From Allomesorhizobium sp043769475 (GTDB taxonomy: Bacteria > Pseudomonadota > Alphaproteobacteria > Rhizobiales > Rhizobiaceae), in contig NZ_CP171729.1 of NCBI RefSeq assembly GCF_043769475.1, positions 2,666,001-2,730,000 on the forward strand: a stretch of 64,000 nucleotides of DNA, read 5' to 3'. Positions 58,070-64,000 of this stretch are shown piece after piece; the first letter of the stretch is position 1; each line of letters opens with the position of its first letter. The notes beneath the pieces were generated by a model, which saw only the letters and a list, made by a program, of their open reading frames with translations, was not told the origin of the DNA and ran no database searches. A program made the translations under genes and the position numbers.

Positions 58070-59489
58070 CTACCCCAACGACGCCGGCAAGATCTTCCCC
58101 GGGTTGAGGATGTTCTGCGGGTCGAGCGCGGCCTTGATGGTGCGCATGATATCGACGCCGTGGCCGAGTTCGTGCTCGGAGAAAGCCCATCTTGCCCTGG
58201 CCGATCCCATGCTCGCCGGTGCAGGTGCCCTCCATCGCGATCGCCCGCATGTTCAGCCGCGACACGAATTTTTCGGCGAGCGCGATCTCCTTGGGGTCGT
58301 CCACGTCCATCAGCACCAGCGTATGGAAATTGCCGTCGCCGACATGGCCGACGATCGGCGCGATCAGGCCCATCTCGGCGATGTCCGCCTCCGTCTCGGC
58401 GATGCATTCGGCCAGCCGCGAGATCGGCACGCAGACATCCGTCGACAGGCCTTTCGCCCCGGGCCGCAGCGTCAGCGACGCCCAGTAGGCATCATGCCTG
58501 GCCTTCCAAAGCTTCGTCCGCTCCTCCGCCACGCTGGTCCACAGGAACGGCCCGCCGCCATATTCCGCGGCGATCTCCCCGAAAGTCTCGGCCTGCTCCG
58601 CCACCCCCGCATCGCTGCCGTGGAATTCCACGAACAGGCACGGGCTCTCAGGATAATCGAGCTTCGAATAGTTTTTCAGCGCCCGCATCTGCAGCGCATT
58701 GACCAGTTCTATCCGCGCCACTGGAATGCCCATCTGGATCGTAGCGATGACCGCCTGGCAGGCCGTCTCCACGCTCGGAAACGGGCAGACGCCGCCCGAA
58801 ATCGCCTGCGGAATGCCGTAGAGCTTCAGCGTCAGCGACGTGATGATGCCGAGCGTGCCTTCCGAGCCGACCAGAAGCCGCGTCAGGTCGTAGCCGGCCG
58901 AACTCTTCTTCGCCCGCCTCGCCGTGGTCACCATGCTCCCGTCGGCCATCACCGCCTGCAGCGCCAGCACGTTTTCGCGCATCGTGCCGTAGCGCACCGC
59001 GTTGGTGCCAGATGCGCGCGTCGCCGCCATGCCGCCCAGGCTGGCGTTTGCACCCGGATCGATCGGGAAGAACAATCCGGTCTCGCGCAGATATGTGTTG
59101 AGATCCTCGCGCGTCACGCCGGGTTCCACCGTGCAGTCTAGATCCTCGGCGTTGACGGCAAGCACCCGGTTCATCCGTGACGTATCGAGCGAGATGCCGC
59201 CGCCCGGCGCATTGACTTGGCCCTCCAGCGAAGAACCCACCCCGAACGCGATCACCGGCACGCGGTGCTCGGCGCACACCTTTACGATCTCCTGCACCTC
59301 CTCGGCCGATTCGGGAAACGCCACGCCGTCCGGCGCCTGCGTCGGGATGTAGGTCGTGGTATGCGCGTGCTGCCCGCGGATCGCAGCGCCGGTCTGGAAC
59401 CGCTCGCCGAAGCGCTGCTTCAAAATGCCAAGCGCGGCTTCAATGCCGGCTTCGTTGCGTTCAACACTCCGCAGGTCGCTCAGCGCCAT
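58070..59489 (-). pseudogene. FAD-linked oxidase (GlcD/D-lactate dehydrogenase type), single-base frameshift
   Basis: A 472-residue flavoenzyme if one base is removed. The FAD_binding_4 domain is intact: VPVIAFGVGSSLEGQVNAPG, NAVRYGTMRENVLALQAVMA and SSAGYDLTRLLVGSEGTLGI. The C-terminal FAD-oxidase_C domain has IVGHVGDGNFHTLVL and EGTCTGEHGIGQGKMGFL. There the minus strand has CTCCGAG (GG at 58178-58179). With one C fewer it continues EHELGHGVDIMRTIKAALDP and QNILNPGKILPASLG to the stop at 58070. As written, it ends in an unrelated 40-residue tail at 58044. Members oxidise D-lactate, glycolate or D-2-hydroxy acids. Confidence 0.87.
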
Positions 59490-59593
59490 CAATTCCTCCG
59501 CGAATGGACCAGTCCGGGTCCTTGTCTCATGTCTATGGTCCCGTAATCTGCCGGCCAGCTTCACTTGTCCAGTGCGCCAACGAGGAATGTCAC

Positions 59594-60079
59594 ATGACCC
59601 TGCCCGCCCCCTTCGTCTCCCGCATCATGGAGTTGGAAAAGGACTGGATCGACTATAACGGCCATCTCAACATGGCCTATTACAACGTACTCTTCGACCG
59701 CTGTTCCGACGATGCCTTCGAACTGATGGGCCTCGGGCCCAACTACGCCAAGGAGCGCCGGCTGACCATCTACACGGCCGAGGTCCACATCTGCTACGTC
59801 CAGGAACTGCATCTCGGCCACAATGTGACGGTCAGCTTCCAGCTGCTCGACCATGACGAGAAGCGGCTGCGCGCCTATCAGGAGATCCGCCACGTCGACG
59901 GCTGGCTGGCCGCCACCTCGGAGCAGCTCTCGCTGCATGTCGACATGGCCGGGCCGAAGGTCGCCGCCTTCCCGGCCGACATCATGGCGAAGGTCGAGGA
60001 AATGCGCGCCACGCACGCCTCCCTGCCCATGCCCGAGCGCGCCGGCCGCTCGATCGGCATCCGGCGCAAGACCGCCTGA
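59594..60079 (+). CDS. hotdog-fold thioesterase family protein
   Basis: A 161-residue acyl-CoA thioesterase-like protein. The active-site region reads DWIDYNGHLNMAYYNVLFDR (about residues 18-37), followed by VHICYVQELHLGHNVTVSFQ, typical of the 4-hydroxybenzoyl-CoA-thioesterase group. The start at 59594 follows AGGAATGTCAC. It is divergent from the flavoenzyme gene. The substrate is unknown; carnitine-related thioesterases are one family option. Confidence 0.85.
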   Translation: MTLPAPFVSRIMELEKDWIDYNGHLNMAYYNVLFDRCSDDAFELMGLGPNYAKERRLTIYTAEVHICYVQELHLGHNVTVSFQLLDHDEKRLRAYQEIRHVDGWLAATSEQLSLHVDMAGPKVAAFPADIMAKVEEMRATHASLPMPERAGRSIGIRRKTA

Positions 60080-60230
60080 GCCGACCCGCGCCCGTCGCCG
60101 TTAACCCTAACCGATTTTCACTGTGAACAATAAACCTGTTCGATTGTTTGGTAGTCGCGACTCATGAACAAAGGAGCCGAAGCGGAATGCAAGCGGGCGG
60201 CTGGGGCAAGAGTCGGCTTGAGGACGGACT

Positions 60231-60428
60231 ATGAGAATCGATATCGAAAAGGCATCGGACAAGCTCGCCGACGATCCCCGCCTGACCGACTACGATTTCT
60301 GGCGGACGTTGAAGAACCTGAACAACGAGATCTTCCACATCGCCAACAACAACGACCCGATCCCGCTCGATATGATCCGCTGGCGCGTCATCATCAAGCA
60401 GGCGCGTATGAAGCGGGGCTACGGGTGA
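60231..60428 (+). CDS. small hypothetical protein, 65 aa
   Basis: A 65-residue protein: RIDIEKASDKLADDPRLTDY, then FWRTLKNLNNEIFHIANNND and IIKQARMKRGYG. GAGGAC lies upstream of the ATG. I do not recognise the family. Convergent with the cupin gene and 12 nt from its end. Confidence 0.5.
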   Translation: MRIDIEKASDKLADDPRLTDYDFWRTLKNLNNEIFHIANNNDPIPLDMIRWRVIIKQARMKRGYG

Positions 60429-60440
60429 AGCCGCTACCGG

Positions 60441-60962
60441 TCAATCTGTTGGCTGCCGCCAGATCTCGACCACCCCGTCGGCGCGGCCGGTGATCGGGTC
60501 GGCTCCCGGCAAAGCAAGACCCGCGACCGCCAGCGCCGCAGGCTCTATCTCGATGTCGCCCGGTTTAACGATCTTCCCCTGCTGGCCCGGCGGATAGCCG
60601 CCAGCCATCTGGAAATCGGCGGAACTGTCGAGCCGCTTGTGGCCCACGCCGGCGGGCACGATGCAGACATCGCCGACGGAAACGTCCGCCGCGATGCCGG
60701 CATCTCCGCCGAAGCCGATGCGTGCGTTTCCCGATACGCAGGCAAGCACTTCGTGGCCGAGCGTGTGGAAGTGCCAGAACGGGTACACCGTATAGACCCA
60801 AGTGCCGCTCCAGCCGTTCTTCTCGTAAAGCGCGCAGACACTCCGGCCGTCACGCGCTTCACGAGGGGTGCGGTCCCGCCAGATCAGCAGCGGCAGCGGA
60901 TTGTTGGGAATGCCGTCCGCCGGCTCGAAAACATGCCTTACTGGAGCATCGGTATTGATCAT
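60441..60962 (-). CDS. cupin-domain protein, YjlB-like
   Basis: A 173-residue single-cupin protein: PNNPLPLLIWRDRTPREARD near the start, then WHFHTLGHEVLACVSGNARI with the histidine pair of the metal site, and VSVGDVCIVPAGVGHKRLDS. The pattern is that of the YjlB-type cupins. The reaction is unknown. It overlaps the end of the dienelactone-hydrolase-like gene (ATGA) and is co-transcribed with it. Confidence 0.82.
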   Translation of the reverse strand: MINTDAPVRHVFEPADGIPNNPLPLLIWRDRTPREARDGRSVCALYEKNGWSGTWVYTVYPFWHFHTLGHEVLACVSGNARIGFGGDAGIAADVSVGDVCIVPAGVGHKRLDSSADFQMAGGYPPGQQGKIVKPGDIEIEPAALAVAGLALPGADPITGRADGVVEIWRQPTD

Positions 60963-61840
60963 TGCGTAGCGAGCTTCTCCTTGAAGAACGCCACCGTCCG
61001 CCCCCAGGCGAGATCGGCCGCCTCCTTGTTGTAGCGCGCCTCCGACGTGTCGTTGTTGAAGGCGTGCTGCGCGCCTTCGTACATATGGATCGTGTATTCC
61101 TTGCCGGCCGCGTCCAGCGCGGCCTTGTAGGCCTCTATTCCGGCATTGATGCGCGCGTCCTCGCCGGCATAGTGCAGGAGCAGTGGCCCCTGGATCTGGG
61201 GCACGACGTCCGGGTTGGGCTGCGCTCCATAATAGGCGACGCCGGCAGCAAGGTCAGGCGCGTTGACGGCGAGCGTGTTCACCGTTCCGCCGCCCCAGCA
61301 GAAGCCGACCGCGCCGACCTTGCCGTTGCCGGATTCATGCCCTTTCAGGAACGCGACGGTGGCGACGCCGTTGGCGACCGTTTTGGCCGGGTCGAGTTGC
61401 GAGAACATTCCGCGCGCCTGTTCCTCGTCGGCGGGCGTCCCGCCGAGCGGCGAAAGAAAATCCGGCGCCAGCGCGACAAAACCTTCCAGCGCCATGCGCC
61501 GCGCCACATCGCGAATGTGGGGGTTGAGGCCGCGGTTCTCGTGGATGACGATCACGGTGCCGAGCTTCCCGCCCGCATCCGCCGGCTGGACAAGATATCC
61601 TTTCATGTCGCCGCCGTCGCCCGGCCAGGTGATGTCCTCGGCCTTGAGCCGCGCATCGTCTTCGGCCACCATCGCCGCGTGGGCCGAATTCGCGGCCAGC
61701 ATCGGCGCGATCACGGCTGCCGCCGCGCCCGAACCGGCGAGTTTCGTCAGCTTCTCCATGAAGCCGCGGCGGTCCAGCGTCAGATGGGTGTATTCGTCAT
61801 AGGCGTCGATCATCGCCTGCGTAATGGCCGGTGTGGTCAT
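60959..61840 (-). CDS. dienelactone hydrolase family protein, Tat-exported
   Basis: A 293-residue alpha/beta hydrolase. The N-terminus has LDRRGFMEKLTKLAGSGAAA, a Tat signal, so the enzyme is probably periplasmic. The nucleophile Cys is in VGFCWGGGTVNTLA (about residue 180), with an acid in EDARINAGIEAYK and the His in GAQHAFNNDTSEA. The conserved IVIHENRGLNPHIRDVARRM is the oxyanion-side motif. Carboxymethylenebutenolidase-like activity is a guess. GGAG precedes the ATG at 61840. The cupin follows in the same unit. Confidence 0.9.
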   Translation of the reverse strand: MTTPAITQAMIDAYDEYTHLTLDRRGFMEKLTKLAGSGAAAAVIAPMLAANSAHAAMVAEDDARLKAEDITWPGDGGDMKGYLVQPADAGGKLGTVIVIHENRGLNPHIRDVARRMALEGFVALAPDFLSPLGGTPADEEQARGMFSQLDPAKTVANGVATVAFLKGHESGNGKVGAVGFCWGGGTVNTLAVNAPDLAAGVAYYGAQPNPDVVPQIQGPLLLHYAGEDARINAGIEAYKAALDAAGKEYTIHMYEGAQHAFNNDTSEARYNKEAADLAWGRTVAFFKEKLATQ

Positions 61841-62025
61841 GGTCTTCTCCAGGTGCTGGCAACCCGCCTGGCGGAAACATAGCTTCCGCCCGGTTCCGGT
61901 CCAGTAACGCATCGGTGAGATCGGCCGGAACCGGCAGATTGAAGCAACGCAGCATTTTCCACTTTGAGGCGAAGTAATTCTCAACTATGGTCCGCGAGGC
62001 TTTTGGCATGGGGGGAATATTGCCG

Positions 62026-62685
62026 ATGGTTTTGTCACGCAGGGATGTCGTGCTCGGCGGCCTGGCGCTGGTCGCCGCGAGTGCGACGAGCAATATTGCG
62101 CAAGCCGCAGCTGCAAAATCCTTTTTCGCCGGCACCGCCAGCGACAACAATTTTGTCTATCGCAAGACCAACTTCGCCAAGATCGACAAGCGTTGGCATC
62201 GCCAGATCGTCAAATATTTCAGCAGCGAGCCGGTCGGCACGGTCGTGGTCGATACCCGCCACCACTTCCTCTACGTCATCATGGAAAACAAGACCGCCAT
62301 CCGCTACGGCGTCGGCGTCGGCAAGGAAGGCTTCAAATGGTACGGCCGCGCGACGATCGACCGCCGCGCCCTGTGGCCGCAATGGGTTCCGCCTCCCGAA
62401 ATGCTGAAGCGCAGGCCGGAGCTGCCGCGCCTCGTCGCCGGCGGCGCGCCCAACAATCCACTTGGGCCGCGCGCGCTCTATCTGCACCGCAACGGCGCCG
62501 ACACCGGCTACCGCCTGCATGGCACGCTGGAGCCGTGGAGCATCGGCACGGACGCCTCCAGCGGCTGCATCCGCATGTTCCCGGAAGACATCATCGACCT
62601 CTACCAGCGCTGCCCGATCGGCACCGCGGTGCAGGTCCTGCCGCACATCGCCGACCAGGCGCCCGCTTCCACCACCGTCGAATGA
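62026..62685 (+). CDS. L,D-transpeptidase (YkuD), Tat-exported
   Basis: A 219-residue cell-wall enzyme. SRRDVVLGGLALVAASATSN at the start is a Tat signal. The YkuD domain includes VVVDTRHHFLYVIMENKTAI and the active-site block HGTLEPWSIGTDASSGCIRM, where the conserved His, Ser and Cys of the HX14S(H/S)GC motif are visible. Such enzymes make 3-3 peptidoglycan cross-links or attach lipoproteins. The start at 62026 was chosen for the twin-arginine motif; an upstream ATG at 62008 is possible. It is followed by an OmpA-like gene 10 nt on. Confidence 0.9.
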   Translation: MVLSRRDVVLGGLALVAASATSNIAQAAAAKSFFAGTASDNNFVYRKTNFAKIDKRWHRQIVKYFSSEPVGTVVVDTRHHFLYVIMENKTAIRYGVGVGKEGFKWYGRATIDRRALWPQWVPPPEMLKRRPELPRLVAGGAPNNPLGPRALYLHRNGADTGYRLHGTLEPWSIGTDASSGCIRMFPEDIIDLYQRCPIGTAVQVLPHIADQAPASTTVE

Positions 62686-62695
62686 TTGGCGCCTC

Positions 62696-63208
62696 ATGAA
62701 CCGCATGATTGAAAACACGCGCCGGCTGCTCGCCGCCGGCATGCTGGTGCTGGCCGCATCCTGCTCGACCAGCAACACGCTGGCGCCTTCCACGCCGGAC
62801 GTCACAAACACCGAGGTCGCCGGCTTCCAGAATGTGCAGCCGGGCAGCGAGGAGGATTTTATCCTCAATGTCGGCCGCCGCACCTATTTCACGCAAGGCT
62901 CCGCGGCCTTGGATTCCGTCGCCAGGGCCACCCTCGACACCCAGATCGCCTGGCTGACAAAGCATCCGCGCTGGCTGCTCAAGCTGCAGGGTTTCGCCGA
63001 CGATCCGGGCGCGAGCGAAACGGCGCTGTCGCAGCAACGCGCCGAAGCAGTTATGGCCTACCTCGCCGCCGGCGGCATCGACCGCAACCGCATGTGGGCC
63101 AAGGGCTACGGCAAGGACCGCCTCGTCCGCGACTGCCCCGACACCGCCTGCCGCTCGCAGAACCGCCGCGTGGTGTCGAATTTGCGGGATGAGAGGGACG
63201 AGCCGTAG
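62696..63208 (+). CDS. OmpA/Pal-like outer-membrane lipoprotein
   Basis: A 170-residue lipoprotein. The lipobox is LVLAASC near residue 22. The C-terminal OmpA domain has RTYFTQGSAALDSVARATLD and LKLQGFADDPGASETALSQQ, then RAEAVMAYLAAGGIDRNRMW and CRSQNRRVV, with the peptidoglycan-binding Asp and Arg. The layout is close to Pal, but no tolQRAB genes are nearby, so it is more likely a second, non-Pal peptidoglycan-associated lipoprotein. It lies 10 nt after the L,D-transpeptidase, so both may act on the envelope. Confidence 0.87.
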   Translation: MNRMIENTRRLLAAGMLVLAASCSTSNTLAPSTPDVTNTEVAGFQNVQPGSEEDFILNVGRRTYFTQGSAALDSVARATLDTQIAWLTKHPRWLLKLQGFADDPGASETALSQQRAEAVMAYLAAGGIDRNRMWAKGYGKDRLVRDCPDTACRSQNRRVVSNLRDERDEP

Positions 63209-63315
63209 GGGGATTTGCAGTTCTGCTTGCAACCCAGAAGCAGAGTCTCGCACGCGACGGCGAAAGTTGCTATTATTGGGTCCGAATGGATCGCTCCAGG
63301 ACGGCCGCTGGCTCT

Positions 63316-63717
63316 TCAATACATAACTGTGTTGAGTGTGACATGGATGGGCGAGCCCGCCTCGAACTGTGCGCTGCCGCGCGCGACCAGCCAGCCATCC
63401 GCACGCTCCAGGCGCGCAACGATCCGCAGCGTCGGCGAAGCAGTCGCACTTGCGGGCGGTGACAAGGAAAAGGCTATCGCCTTTGACTTGCCGTCGCTTT
63501 CGATGCTCGTTTTCGCGGCGCGACGTCGCGTATTATCCTGAATCGCAGGGTCCTCGAGATAAATCTCGAGATGACCTTCCGGGATAACCGCGCCGCCCTC
63601 GAACGTGACTTCGCCGCGAATATCCGTCGATTGCGCGGCGACTGTCCCGGCGGCCGCGGCGACAGCCGCAGCCCCGGCGGCCATTAATACTGTGCGGCGG
63701 TCGGTCGGGCGCTTCAT
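63316..63717 (-). CDS. exported protein, YbaY-like lipoprotein-fold family
   Basis: A 133-residue protein with a Tat-like signal (TDRRTVLMAAGAAAVAAAAG). The mature domain GEVTFEGGAVIPEGHLEIYL, then KAIAFSLSPPASATASPTLR and IHVTLNTVMY, resembles the YbaY/YscW-type beta-sandwich. The role is unknown. GGAGAG lies 6 nt before the ATG at 63717; an ATG at 63729 has none. It is downstream of the RTX gene on the same strand, separated by a terminator. Confidence 0.75.
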   Translation of the reverse strand: MKRPTDRRTVLMAAGAAAVAAAAGTVAAQSTDIRGEVTFEGGAVIPEGHLEIYLEDPAIQDNTRRRAAKTSIESDGKSKAIAFSLSPPASATASPTLRIVARLERADGWLVARGSAQFEAGSPIHVTLNTVMY

Positions 63718-63790
63718 CACACTCTCCATGATCGGCCTCAGGACCCGTGCGGTGACGGCATTGCCGCTCAGCTTGTGGTTCGAAAAGAGA

Positions 63791-63816
63791 GGTGGGGCGC
63801 CTGAGGGCGCCCCACC
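63791..63816 (-). terminator. rho-independent terminator of the right-edge RTX gene
   Basis: A perfect 11-bp stem GGTGGGGCGCC/GGCGCCCCACC with a 4-nt loop, 12 nt after the RTX stop on the minus strand. It is followed there by TCTCTTTTCG. Confidence 0.85.
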
Positions 63817-63828
63817 TGCGGTCCATTT

Positions 63829-64000
63829 TTAGATGATAATGAAGTCGGACGCCGAAAGATTCAGATTTGTGCTCAGCCGCGCAAACTGAATGGCTGCGTC
63901 TTCTCCGGCGCCATCGGCGTCATAGGACAAGGCCCCGCTATCAGTATCATAGACTATGCGGTCGTCGGAATCATGAGCGACGCCCGACGCACTCCCGTAA
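63829..64000 (-). CDS. RTX-type exoprotein, C-terminal end, cut by window edge
   Basis: The last 56 residues of a secreted RTX protein whose 5' part lies beyond the right edge. The visible sequence YGSASGVAHDSDDRIVYDTD then SGALSYDADGAGED and SASDFIII matches, block for block, the C-terminus of the RTX proteins at 1-1269 and 2350-4050 (DDRIIYESDSG, SYDxxG, ADFFIV). This is the type I secretion signal region. The stop is TAA (63829-63831). It is a third family member on the opposite strand, 60 kb from the others, so all three may use the same exporter. Confidence 0.8.
   Translation of the reverse strand, partial: YGSASGVAHDSDDRIVYDTDSGALSYDADGAGEDAAIQFARLSTNLNLSASDFIII

Noticed and set aside
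56627..58702. 691-codon plus-strand frame
   Set aside because: It crosses the DUF2182 gene in another frame and runs antisense to two other genes. Arginine/serine-rich with no domain; a GC-driven shadow.

Overview
The window is a GC-rich alphaproteobacterial chromosome segment, most probably from the Hyphomicrobiales/Phyllobacteriaceae (Mesorhizobium-like). Supporting signs are a circularly permuted two-piece tmRNA gene with the tag ANDNYAEARLAA, an alpha-type SspB followed by DUF4169 and ribbon-helix-helix genes, a BA14K-family protein, general-stress promoters of the GGAAC-N16/17-CGTT type, a RIME-like intergenic repeat, and the order ilvBH ... miaA/serB ... degP-DUF2065-hflC-hflK-folA-thyA. 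The taxonomic call is inference from gene content.

Layout. 0-4.1 kb is a tandem locus of secreted RTX (calcium-binding repeat) proteins with a broken copy in the middle; another RTX gene of the same family enters from the right edge. 4.1-12 kb holds a GSCFA/SGNH-like unknown, tRNA-Lys(CTT), a PhzF-like enzyme, a MacAB-like efflux operon, a HigBA-type toxin-antitoxin pair, a Nudix hydrolase and an EEP-family nuclease/phosphatase. 12-21 kb has BA14K, PilZ, ilvC, a TetR regulator, a VOC protein, kup and pdxJ (both frameshifted), a SpoIIAA-like protein and a RecD-like helicase. 20-24.4 kb has an ECF sigma factor co-transcribed with a cupredoxin and a TTHB210-like secreted protein, cspA and small hypotheticals. 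24.5-26.2 kb is a cobalt-type nitrile hydratase operon with its activator.

26.9-29.7 kb is ilvBH, with an AbrB/MazE-like gene between the two subunits and a short upstream leader peptide (LILVV) plus attenuator. Accessory genes follow (arginase family, VOC, alpha/beta hydrolase, XRE-cupin, HerA-like ATPase, diguanylate cyclase). Then come the housekeeping block miaA/serB and degP to thyA, interrupted by a GNAT gene and a PIN/RHH toxin-antitoxin pair, then ssrA and, 3 kb on, sspB, whose product delivers ssrA-tagged proteins to ClpXP. The right third carries a Bcr/CflA exporter with a divergent TetR gene, hsp20, a 1.3-kresidue AsmA protein, a second TetR cassette with two NTF2-like paralogues and an SDR scar, a DUF1326-DUF2182 pair, a frameshifted FAD-linked dehydrogenase, a thioesterase, a dienelactone hydrolase-cupin operon, a Tat-exported L,D-transpeptidase and an OmpA-like lipoprotein.

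Regulation is readable in several places. Two perfect and one near-perfect EcfG-type promoters precede BA14K, hsp20 and the SpoIIAA-like gene. Palindromic operators overlap the promoters of both TA loci and both divergent TetR loci. Several starts (higB, the TetR gene at 47.3 kb, the ilv leader) look leaderless. Four reading frames are each broken by one extra base in a run of identical bases, so sequencing error is a serious alternative to gene decay. No prophage, integrase, complete IS or CRISPR array was seen.
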